From positions 186,001 through 250,000 of the forward strand of contig CAVQVR010000010.1 of the NCBI GenBank assembly GCA_963717195.1: a stretch of 64,000 bases of DNA, written 5' to 3'. Source of the DNA: JACDAE01 sp963717195. GTDB taxonomy: Bacteria > Chloroflexota > Ktedonobacteria > Ktedonobacterales > Ktedonobacteraceae. Under the pieces are notes generated by a model. That model had not been told where the DNA came from and did no database searches. It worked only from the letters and a program-made list of their open reading frames with translations. Positions 1 through 7,724 of the stretch are shown here, in pieces. Every line of letters begins with the position of its first letter. Within the stretch, counting starts at the first letter, position 1. The position numbers and the translations under genes are program-made.

Positions 1-474
1 TGGCGTCCTTTCCACGAAGCAGGGGGCACCTGGCTCTGGTGGAGCAAGGAAGGTGGTAGCCAGTACGTCCGCCTCTGGAAGTTCATGTTTAATTACTATA
101 CGAACGTTAAGGGCCTCCATAACCTCATCTGGCTGCTCCCCTTCGATGGTGCGCCCAACGCAGCTTTCTGGCCCGGCAAAGCCTATGTGGATATCGCGGG
201 CGCGGACACCTATGGCAGTGATCATAGTCCACAGAACGGCCTGTACAATGCCACCCGTAGTATTGTAGGAAGCTCGATTCCGATTGCCTTGCATGAGAAT
301 GGTCCTATTCCAGACCCTGACCTGTTGCAGTCCTCAGGTACGAAGTGGGTGTTCTTTAACACCTGGCACACCACCTGGATCACGGATACCAACGTCAACG
401 CCCAGAGCCTTATACGCAAAGTCTACAGTAGCCCCTACGTGATCACTCGTGACCGTGTCCCCAACCTTAACTAA
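1..474 (+). CDS. GH26 endo-beta-mannanase, C-terminal part (5' truncated by window edge)
   Basis: Secreted glycoside hydrolase that would cut beta-1,4-mannan. The frame is open from base 1, so only the last 157 residues are present. The fragment starts with WRPFHEAGGTWLWW, the GH26 acid/base block in which the Glu of the R-P-x-H-E motif is the proton donor. A later IALHENGPIP segment fits the region of the nucleophile Glu. The end lacks any carbohydrate-binding module, unlike the glycanases downstream. A strong hairpin follows 20 bases after the stop. Together with the GH27 alpha-galactosidase and GH5 enzyme in this window it suggests galactomannan breakdown. The family assignment is by motif recognition; exact substrate is inferred. 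Confidence 0.8.
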   Translation, partial: WRPFHEAGGTWLWWSKEGGSQYVRLWKFMFNYYTNVKGLHNLIWLLPFDGAPNAAFWPGKAYVDIAGADTYGSDHSPQNGLYNATRSIVGSSIPIALHENGPIPDPDLLQSSGTKWVFFNTWHTTWITDTNVNAQSLIRKVYSSPYVITRDRVPNLN

Positions 475-494
475 CACCGCAATCTGACGCACCT

Positions 495-530
495 GGGCCG
501 ACCGTCTCTTTCCAACGGTCGGCCCTTCTT
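495..530 (+). terminator. Intrinsic terminator of the GH26 gene
   Basis: Perfect 11-bp GC-rich stem (GGGCCGACCGT at 495-505 with ACGGTCGGCCC at 515-525), a 9-base loop and a short TTCTT tract. It lies 20 bases after the mannanase stop codon. Bases 531-782 show no convincing gene. Confidence 0.8.
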
Positions 531-782
531 GCAACACAGCCTTCATCCCAACATATGCATGCTGGAGACAAATTGCCGCCTTCTCTTTTCATGGTCTACC
601 AGGCAGTCTGGATTTTTATGAGTATACGAATCAAAATCCCTATGGCAAGGGCTACTTCTGAATTTGGCGCAAACATATTACGTAGCCAACGCCAGATCTT
701 GTGCACGGAAACGATGGTTTCCTGATCTGCGCCGTCAGGCGCGGTCGGGAACAGATCCGGGGGAGTTGGAGACGGGATAAGA

Positions 783-1319
783 TCACTTCTCCGGAATAAC
801 ACTCCATAGACCGTAAGACCTACATTTTCCGTTCAGGGCAGGTTCACAGTAGGAACCTGCAAGTGTCCCATCCCCACGCATCATTCCATTAAAAGAGAAC
901 GTTTCTTGCCCATGACTACTCGTTGTTACAAATTGAATATCGCCTGCCACATCAATCATTCCTACGAACCGCTCGTTCCACAAAGGCTCAAGGAAAGTAC
1001 CACGAATTGTATGCTGCTGCCGTTGAACGTCTACCAGGGACATTGCTATGCTCGTGTTCCTCGCTACATTGTACATTGTCCCCAAGTAGGACTCCACCGG
1101 TCGAGAAGCAGGGGCAGTTGGGCGAGACCGTGTCACCTGTAAGTGAGCCATTGCGCTCATGGAAGTGGAATGAGAAGAAGGCAACTGCAACCACCAGAGA
1201 CTCATGCCAACACTCAGGAGAAGCATCGCAGCGAGCGCAACAAGAGCCCCTAAACGGAGAGACTGCTTCCTCCGAGAACGAAGAACCGGCAGTGAGGTTG
1301 ACCCGTTTTCGTAGAGTGC
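783..1319 (-). pseudogene. C-terminal half of a receptor Ser/Thr kinase: membrane anchor plus extracellular sensor domain
   Basis: The first ATG is at 1226, but the same frame is open back to a TGA near 1320 and encodes a basic juxtamembrane stretch (RSRRKQSLRLG) followed by a hydrophobic helix (ALVALAAMLLLSVGMSLWW). A roughly 110-residue outer domain follows, beginning ESYLGTMYN and ending GSYCEPALNGKCRSYGLW, with two cysteines. From memory, this outer domain is typical of the extracellular end of Ktedonobacteria kinases. No good ribosome binding site or start precedes the helix. The piece sits immediately left of the IS3 element, while a kinase domain that lacks a membrane helix ends immediately right of it, on the same strand. 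I infer that it is the severed 3' half of that kinase gene. Confidence 0.6.
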
Positions 1320-1396
1320 TCAAACGTGGACGTTGAGCGAGGAGAAGTCCATTAAAAACATTTATATACATATTTTACCACAAAAATGAGCATTTG

Positions 1397-2308
1397 TCAA
1401 GTATTTTCTTTTTTATTTTCTCCTCCCATCTGCTCATAAGTAAAAGGACTCACATACTCTAAAGATGAGTGTTTCCTCTTTCGATTGTAAAATACCTCAA
1501 GATATTCAAAAATATCCTGTCTTGCCTCTGATCTTGTCTTATACTTTTTACGCTCAATACATTCCTCCTTCACTGTTCCAAAGAAACTTTCCATGAGCGC
1601 GTTATCATAGCAATCTCCTTTTCCACTCATACTGATTTCTATTCCATACTGTTTCAGGAGCTTCTGGTATCCATTGCTGGTATATTGACTTCCCCGATCA
1701 GAATGATGGAGCAAGCCAGCTCCTGGATGCCGACGCTCCAATGCCATTTTTGCCGCTTTTGTGATCAATTGCTCATCACGATCTTTGCTCATCGCCCATC
1801 CTACTGCAAAACGAGAGTAAATATCGACGATGGCTGCAAGATAAAAGTCTCCTTCTTGTGTTTTCATGCCCGTAATATCGGCGACCCATTTGGTATTAGG
1901 AGCATCTGCGCTGAAATCGCGTGCCAGGATATTGAGAGCGACAGGATTGCTATGATGACTATCCGTCGTTTTCAGTTTTCTACGCTTGGGTTTGACGTTG
2001 ATCCCACGCTCACGCATCAATCTTGCCACCCGTTTTCTCCCACAATGCACTCCTTGCTCTTTCAATTCTGCATGGATACGAGGGCTTCCATACACCTGGC
2101 GATTGTTCTGATGCGCATCTTCGATCAGTTGTCCCAAACGCTCATCATCTCGTTTTCGTTGACTGGGTTCTCGTTTGCACCAGGCGTAATAGCCGCTTTC
2201 AGAGATTTCCAACACGTGGCACAGACGAACGACTGGAAATTCGCGGTGATGAGCTGCGATGAACGCATATTTTATGGCTGGGGCTGCGCGAAGATGCGCA
2301 CCGCTTTT
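1397..2308 (-). CDS. IS3 transposase OrfB (DDE integrase), made by -1 frameshift
   Basis: Catalytic transposase. The rve integrase core shows the DDE triad: WVADITGM (first Asp), HHSDRGSQYTS (second Asp) and the Glu in DNALMESFFGTVKEE. The N-terminal HTH_21 region is present (YGSPRIHAELKEQG). A GTG at 2215 could start it. However, the frame continues upstream without stops (KYAFIAAHHREFPVVRLCHV, normal for IS3 OrfAB) to a slippery heptamer A_AAA_AAA read by OrfA at 2305-2311. The protein is therefore probably made mainly as an OrfAB fusion after -1 slippage. It appears intact. Confidence 0.9.
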   Translation of the reverse strand, partial: KSGAHLRAAPAIKYAFIAAHHREFPVVRLCHVLEISESGYYAWCKREPSQRKRDDERLGQLIEDAHQNNRQVYGSPRIHAELKEQGVHCGRKRVARLMRERGINVKPKRRKLKTTDSHHSNPVALNILARDFSADAPNTKWVADITGMKTQEGDFYLAAIVDIYSRFAVGWAMSKDRDEQLITKAAKMALERRHPGAGLLHHSDRGSQYTSNGYQKLLKQYGIEISMSGKGDCYDNALMESFFGTVKEECIERKKYKTRSEARQDIFEYLEVFYNRKRKHSSLEYVSPFTYEQMGGENKKENT

Positions 2309-2583
2309 TTTAATATATCCCTCTCTTGTTTGAGAATCTCATTCTCTCTTTGTAATTGCTTGACTTTCTCCTCTAACTCAGTTTGATGCCCTTTTCCAGG
2401 GAAAGCTTGCTCTCCATTGTTTGCAAATTCTTTACACCATTTGCTTAAAGCACTATCTGATATACCAAGGTCCCGTGCTATCTCTGCTTTGTTTTTGGTG
2501 CTCGTTTCTACAAGACGAACTGCATCTTGCTTAAATTCTTTGCTATAACTTGGTTGTGGTTTGGCCATGATCCTCTCCTTCAT
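2272..2583 (-). CDS. IS3 transposase OrfA (HTH_Tnp_1)
   Basis: DNA-binding subunit of about 100 residues. The helix-turn-helix is at residues 12-55 (FKQDAVRLVETSTKNKAEIA, then LGISDSALSKWCKEF). A leucine-rich coiled coil used for dimerisation follows (LEEKVKQLQRENEILKQERD). MAKPQPSYSKEF (ATG at 2568) is an alternative start six codons in. The 3' end contains the A-rich slippery site used to enter the OrfB frame. Confidence 0.9.
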   Translation of the reverse strand: MKERIMAKPQPSYSKEFKQDAVRLVETSTKNKAEIARDLGISDSALSKWCKEFANNGEQAFPGKGHQTELEEKVKQLQRENEILKQERDILKKAVRIFAQPQP

Positions 2584-2641
2584 AGAGTTTCCTCCAGTGT
2601 ATCAGATTTCTCTTCGCTCACTCTATGAAAGCGGGGCAAGG

Positions 2642-3680
2642 TCACAGCGCTTGCTGGCCAACTTCTGTACTCTGTCCCCTTTCCTTCCCAACGAGAACAG
2701 GAGTAGCGCTTACATCGGACGATGCTGTATCTGGTTCCTTCTCTTTTAGCTTCTTCGAGTCGGGAGCATAGGGCTGTTCCTCCTGCTGCAATCCCACCAG
2801 CTTGATGGGCTCCCGCCTTTGTAACCATTCCAACCTGCCCTGTTCCAAAGCCTCCCAGAACTCCTCTACGGTTGCAAAACGAGTGTCGCTATCGACACTG
2901 AGCGCACGATGGGCCGCCGCGACGACGGACGAGGGTAGACCAGGCACCCTCTCGTCGAGAGGCACAAGGAGATCATTCTTCAATTCATGCAGGCGCATGA
3001 TGCGCTCAACCGACTCAATTGGGACCGTCCCCGTTAAACATTTGTAGAACGTTGCCCCGAGTGCGTAAATATCCACGCGTGAACTCGTACCCTGGTGACC
3101 ATACTGTTCAGGAGCGCAGTAGCCGGGCGACCCAAAGCGAAGTACGGATGTCGTGGCATCAACATCGTATTGCTTGGCAAGGCCAAAATCAATCAGGAAG
3201 GAGCCTCGGCCTGATGCTGGCACAATAATATTGGAGGGTTTGATATCCCGGTGAATGATCGGAGGCTGTTGACGGTGTAGATAGGCGACTGCATCCATAA
3301 TAGGAGCCATCAACTCCATCGTCTCCGACAACCCGAAGCGCAACTCTGGCTGCTGAGACAGGAGCTGCGAGGCACTCAATCCAGTGATAAACTCCACCAG
3401 AAGGTATGAACGGGCCCGGCGCATATCCATGAACGCATGATACACACGAGGCAACGCCGGGTGCTCTAGCTGCTGGAGCAGCTCAGGCTCAATGGGAAAA
3501 CGATACCGCATCTTCCCGCTCAGAGGCGCGATTTCCTTGAGGATAAATCGCTGTTGGCCCAGGCGCTTATCCCTCACCAGGTAGGTATTTCCAGCTTCCC
3601 CTCTGCTCAGCACAGCTTCGACCTGATAGCGTCCTTGCACCACCGCCTTGACTGGCAGGGCTTCCTGCACATAATGCATA
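2642..3680 (-). CDS. Ser/Thr protein kinase domain, truncated before its membrane helix
   Basis: Hanks-type kinase of 345 residues. Visible motifs are a degenerate glycine loop (SRGEAGNTY), Lys48 (FILKEI), HRDIKPSN at 143-150, DFG at 164-166 and APEQYG near 189, so catalysis is plausible. The start at 3680 is chosen over 3712 because AAAGGAG lies 6-7 bases upstream. After about residue 285 the chain is a charged, low-complexity linker that simply stops. Most Ktedonobacteria kinases of this type continue into a transmembrane helix and an outer domain. Such a segment exists at 783-1319 beyond the IS3 element, whose end is 22 bp past this stop codon. It may survive as a soluble kinase or be inactive. 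Confidence 0.8.
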
Positions 3681-3843
3681 CGATCACTCCTTTCAGACAA
3701 GAAATGAAACATTCTCTCGGCCTCGAGAGTGCAAAGGATCGTCGTGCAAGAGCTGCCTGGCCCATCAGTGCCTACAGCTCCCCGGAGTGTCTATTCGCTT
3801 TCTCAGCCCCATGCTGCGAACGACACTCCTTGTCAGAAACCAA

Positions 3844-4740
3844 CTAGCTTCGCTTCGAACGGCTCCTCTGGCCGCTACCGAAGAAGAGCAGCCTGGCAAT
3901 GATCGCGATGATGACTCCCGCCAGCACAATCTCCCACCAGAACAGCGGGGGATTTGGTACAGTTCTATCCGTTACGTACGGATCGCTCCCCGTATTCGGG
4001 AGCGTCGGCAAGCCTTTCTCCTGCGCCGTCACGACCTGGACTTGCTTCCCGTTGCTCGTGTTGATGAGGAAGACGCTCTCAACGATGTTTGACGATAACA
4101 TCGCGGAGGCCGACGAGGGCGTTCCACCAGTCGTGTGAAAGGTATAGGAGCCCGATGGGAGAATGACATACGAACTGGCATTTGGATAGGTTAATCCATT
4201 GACAAGAGTAGTAGTGTTTGCCAACACATCCAAAGCCCCCGTCTGAGATGCTAAATGGTACACCCGAACCTTCGTTCTGCCAGTTGTGAGTGCATTATCG
4301 TCTTCAAACATCCCCAACTTGATCCCAGTCTTCTGGGTTCCATAGGAGAAAATGGTATATGCGACGCCAGGATCACAGCGAACCATCTCTGCCATAGACG
4401 ATGCGCCCGGTCCTTTGCCAAGGGTGGCCATCTGCCATTGCTGATTGCCTGCCGGAATGGTGATGTACGAGGTCACCGTCCCGAACTGGAAATTGTGCAC
4501 AATCTCTTTTCCATTCACGAAAATACTGGTGACGCTCGCATCGGAGGAAACATTCACCACTCGCACAAATGACGGACTCTCGGCAGAGACGGAGTGCGTC
4601 TGCCCGATGAAGAGAGCCAGCATAAGAAAGACACCTGAGATCAGAGCGATGGAGCGTACCCTCCCGCTCAAGGATATCATCTTCCCCCTCTGAGGAACGG
4701 TTATATTTCCACTCGCTTCCAGCGGCTCCCGGTTGACCAT
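3844..4740 (-). CDS. DUF4397 surface protein with LPNTG sorting-like tail
   Basis: Exported protein of 298 residues. It has a signal segment (SIALISGVFLMLALFIG...VSAES), then a DUF4397 beta-sandwich region beginning FVRVVNVSSDASVTSIFVNG and containing VRVYHLASQTGALDV. The C-terminus has LPNTG at about residue 247, a hydrophobic helix (WEIVLAGVIIAIIARLLFF) and a basic tail RSRSKRS, as in sortase substrates. The spacer between LPNTG and the helix is longer than usual. Start 4740 is preceded by AGGAGG, unlike the upstream ATG. Function unknown; cell-wall or membrane anchoring is inferred from the tail. Confidence 0.75.
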   Translation of the reverse strand: MVNREPLEASGNITVPQRGKMISLSGRVRSIALISGVFLMLALFIGQTHSVSAESPSFVRVVNVSSDASVTSIFVNGKEIVHNFQFGTVTSYITIPAGNQQWQMATLGKGPGASSMAEMVRCDPGVAYTIFSYGTQKTGIKLGMFEDDNALTTGRTKVRVYHLASQTGALDVLANTTTLVNGLTYPNASSYVILPSGSYTFHTTGGTPSSASAMLSSNIVESVFLINTSNGKQVQVVTAQEKGLPTLPNTGSDPYVTDRTVPNPPLFWWEIVLAGVIIAIIARLLFFGSGQRSRSKRS

Positions 4741-5211
4741 TGATAAACCTCCTCTTCCAAGCAAAATGAGCGTAGAACACAGGTCCTGTTTCATATATGA
4801 TACAAGAGCTCAGGTAGGGATCCAGCACAGGCAGGTTCGATCGTCATCACTTGGGATTTTGATCTACAAATTATTCTGTGAAAAGCTGGTTGTCGGGCTT
4901 GCCATCCTTTTTAACTATTCCCCTCCAAAAGGCTGAACAGGACATTGCTACCTACCAGAGAGTGCCGTGCTCTGGTGACCTCCTTTCCTCGTGAAGTGTT
5001 AATTGAACGTGAGACAGAAGGGGTATGGGCGATAAAGAGATACCAGATAAAATATGGAAAGCCTTTATTATGGAAAGCCTCTATAAAGAGATGGTACACA
5101 AAAATGAGAGAAATTTCAACAACCAGGGAATAATTCTTTACTCGAAGATATTAAACTATCTTTACCCTTCCGACTCCTCGTTCCTTCCTACCGCAAACCC
5201 ATACCTCTTCT

Positions 5212-5247
5212 GGTCTGGAGATGGATGCCGCAATTCATCTCCAGACC
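5212..5247. repeat. 12-bp perfect inverted repeat in a 710-bp intergenic region
   Basis: GGTCTGGAGATG (5212-5223) and CATCTCCAGACC (5236-5247) form a perfect stem with a 12-base loop. It lies in the gap 4741-5450 between two divergent genes, about 200 bp before the GT2 gene. No gene or recognised RNA was found in this gap; it probably holds both promoters. The hairpin may be an operator or the end of a small transcript. Confidence 0.5.
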
Positions 5248-5450
5248 GATGAATTGGCCCGGTCCTCCTGGTAAACTGTGAACGTATTCTAAGGAAAGGG
5301 GAATTTTGAGCGTCTTAGTACTTTGTCTGTCTTCAAGTGTAGCAGCGTACGAATAATCTCTGCATCCAGCAGATTGTTCGATGTATTTAGAAAGCTCAGT
5401 GCTACTTAATTTATCATGAAACGCATAAAAGAATACGGAGAAAAGGATAT

Positions 5451-7412
5451 ATGGATCATATTATCAAACCTCAATTTAGCGTTCCAACCTATGTTCCAAA
5501 TACAGAACCTCAAGAGCTTCAGAGGCTCGTAAAAACACTTGGGCCTGGATCATCGAGTGGCAAACCTGAGAGACAATTTGTGCCACGAGGATCCTTTACC
5601 TTTGAAGAGGATACAGAGAATCATTTAGCAGCCTGCGCTCCTGTTAGCGTTCCCGCACATGTTCCAAATACAGAACCGCATAGGCTTCAAACACTCATGA
5701 AAACACTTAGAGCTGGATCACTGGCTGGCAAACATAAGAGACAATTTGCGCCACGAGGATCCTTTACCTTTAAAGTGGATGTAGAGAATTATTCAACGGC
5801 CTTTATTCCTATATACGAAAAAGAAAAGTCATGGTTTGTAAAAGTAGGGCTCTATAGTGCCTGTCTGCTATTCTGGTTAGGCATCCTTCTAGCCAGTCTG
5901 ATTTTTTTGCATGAAGGGCCATACCACGTCAATTCTGTTATGACTTATATCAACTCTCTCTGGATAGTCGCTATACTTTCTTCAACCAGTTTTGCACGGT
6001 TAACCCGATATATTCATCAGGAACAACAGAAACCTCGTAATTTTATCTTTCATCAGCCACCTTCTTCTTCCTCATGGTTGGGAAAGGCAGTAGAAATTGG
6101 CGTTTATCTCCTTGGTTACGTAGGATCAATCTCTATCTTTTTTGCATCTGCTCGCCCCTTTCGTAATACTCCTACATCGATACTTTTGTCTTTTACCCTG
6201 GAAGCGCTGTATATAGTCTTGTTGCAACCAAGTATGGCAAAATGGATTCTCTGGATGATCATTTCTCCATGGTATCGATCAAAAAGTATGAAGCAAGAGC
6301 AACTTGCTACACTTTCTTATTACCATCCTCTGGTATCTGTCATTGTTCCTGCCTGGAATGAAGAGGTTGGCATTATCTCTACGATGAGGTCAATCCTTGC
6401 ATCCAATTACTCTCCTCTTGAATTGATTGTAGTGAATGACGGAAGTACAGATAACTCAGATGATAAAGTACACAGGTTTGTTACCAATCATGGTGCTGAT
6501 TTTTCAGGCAAGACTATTATCTATCATTACCAATCTAATACAGGAAAAAGCGGGGCGCTCAACAAAGGCATCGGTCTGGCTCATGGTGAAATTATCATAA
6601 CGACAGATGCTGATTGTGTTATGGCTCCTGATTGTATTACTTATCTCACTCAAACATTCTCTGACCCAGAAGTAATGGGATGCACCGGTGATTACCGTGT
6701 AGGAAATGTTCATTCGCTTCTTGGTCGGGTTCAGGCTATAGAATATGCCATAGGTTTTTATACTCGTAAGGCTGATTCACTCCTGGGTACCGTGTTTGTT
6801 ATGTCAGGAACCGTCTCTGCTTTCCGTAGCAAGGTCTTTGAGCATATTGGATGTTTTCATACCAATAATATTACAGAAGATCTCGAAATTACAATGAGAA
6901 TGCATAAGGCCGGTATGAAGATAGTAAGCGAGCCGCAAGCTATTGTCTATACCGAATCGCCAGTTACCCTTCAAGGACTCTTTCGACAGCGCCTCCGTTG
7001 GGTTCGTGGGACTCTTGATGCATTTGGTGAGCATGCTGATATTCTCTTTAGCCGAAAACGAGAACAGGGCAAGGTGCATGCCTGGGTGGTACTTCCTCTT
7101 ATCCGTCTTAACCACTTTGCAGTACTATTGCAAGTATTTTGCAAATATGCCATACTTGGTTTTTGTCTCGTAACACATCAATATGTTACATTGGCATTTA
7201 TGATATGGCTCATTACAACTATTACCTCAATTTCACTTCTCTCTTCTCCCGATTATCGTGAAACTGCTTTACTTTCTCCTATTGCCTGGATACTCCTGGA
7301 AATTCCAAATATCATCTATGTTCTGGCTTTTTTAATCGGATGGTGGAACTATCTGAATAAGAAAAAGCAATCCTGGCAACGTTGGTCAAGAAATGGGATA
7401 TGGGCACCCTGA
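5451..7412 (+). CDS. Processive GT2 glycosyltransferase (cellulose/PNAG/hyaluronan synthase-like) with duplicated N-terminus
   Basis: Membrane polysaccharide synthase, 653 residues. A cytosolic N-terminal extension of about 120 residues is a tandem duplication: two 60-residue units share VPNTEP and PRGSFTF. Four predicted membrane helices follow, then the GT-A domain: VSVIVPAWNEE near residue 299, VNDGSTDNS, DADC (DxD) near 385, ITEDLE (TED) near 476 and QRLRW (QxxRW) near 512. These are all the hallmarks of a processive beta-glycan synthase. More membrane helices follow. The start has AAAAGGA upstream. No PilZ domain or partner subunit is visible nearby. The product sugar cannot be told from sequence alone. 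Confidence 0.85.
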   Translation: MDHIIKPQFSVPTYVPNTEPQELQRLVKTLGPGSSSGKPERQFVPRGSFTFEEDTENHLAACAPVSVPAHVPNTEPHRLQTLMKTLRAGSLAGKHKRQFAPRGSFTFKVDVENYSTAFIPIYEKEKSWFVKVGLYSACLLFWLGILLASLIFLHEGPYHVNSVMTYINSLWIVAILSSTSFARLTRYIHQEQQKPRNFIFHQPPSSSSWLGKAVEIGVYLLGYVGSISIFFASARPFRNTPTSILLSFTLEALYIVLLQPSMAKWILWMIISPWYRSKSMKQEQLATLSYYHPLVSVIVPAWNEEVGIISTMRSILASNYSPLELIVVNDGSTDNSDDKVHRFVTNHGADFSGKTIIYHYQSNTGKSGALNKGIGLAHGEIIITTDADCVMAPDCITYLTQTFSDPEVMGCTGDYRVGNVHSLLGRVQAIEYAIGFYTRKADSLLGTVFVMSGTVSAFRSKVFEHIGCFHTNNITEDLEITMRMHKAGMKIVSEPQAIVYTESPVTLQGLFRQRLRWVRGTLDAFGEHADILFSRKREQGKVHAWVVLPLIRLNHFAVLLQVFCKYAILGFCLVTHQYVTLAFMIWLITTITSISLLSSPDYRETALLSPIAWILLEIPNIIYVLAFLIGWWNYLNKKKQSWQRWSRNGIWAP

Positions 7413-7510
7413 TTATGGGAAACAATTCGTTCGTACTATCAAGCTCCAGGCGCAATTCACCACTGACGCCAACTCGGCCAAGTTCTTTGTCTCTGACTCG
7501 TGTTTCACAA

Positions 7511-7566
7511 GCGTATTGCCACCTGGGGCATCTTACCGCCTGGTAAGATGCCCCAGGTGCAATACG
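7511..7566. terminator. Long hairpin after the GT2 gene
   Basis: The arms GCGTATTGCCACCTGGGGCA... (from 7511) and ...TGCCCCAGGTGCAATACGC (to 7566) pair over about 26 bases with one bulge and a tiny loop. It lies between the convergent GT2 gene and the propeller/CBM gene. It has no T tract, so it may act as a bidirectional barrier, or simply be a palindromic repeat. Confidence 0.55.
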
Positions 7567-7724
7567 CTGACAAGAACAATAGTTGTTTAACACGCCTCAC
7601 TCCTGGCAAAAAGACCTGAGAGACCTTATGCTAAGAATAAGTGAATGGACAATCCTGTCCATTCAGGGTAAAGGAAGATTACCTCTGAACATGTAAGGAT
7701 TAAGGCTACCTTCCCTCTGAAGAC

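Larger units (their letters stand above)
1334..2620 (-). mobile_element. IS3-family insertion sequence (1287 bp)
   Basis: Two overlapping transposase frames lie between imperfect terminal inverted repeats. The plus-strand left end TGAGCGAGGAGAAGTC (1334-1349) and the minus-strand right end TGAGCGAAGAGAAATC (from 2620) match at 14 of 16 positions. Ends TG...CA, size and orfA/orfB layout are typical of IS3. No 3- or 4-bp target duplication is visible (CGT on the left, CTC on the right), so the flanks may have been rearranged. The element separates two halves of a putative receptor kinase. Confidence 0.85.

Noticed and set aside
596..802. 68-codon minus-strand frame in the gap after the GH26 gene
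   Set aside because: No ribosome site, no family, and it overlaps the end of the kinase outer-domain fragment.
988..1371. 127-codon minus-strand frame overlapping the kinase C-terminal fragment
   Set aside because: The conserved outer-domain protein reads in another frame; this frame is Cys-rich and domain-free.
1685..2386. 233-codon plus-strand frame across the IS3 element
   Set aside because: It lies antisense to the clear OrfA/OrfB transposase frames and encodes no recognisable family.
4373..4828. 151-codon minus-strand frame
   Set aside because: Out-of-frame shadow of the DUF4397 gene, which carries the signal peptide and LPNTG tail.
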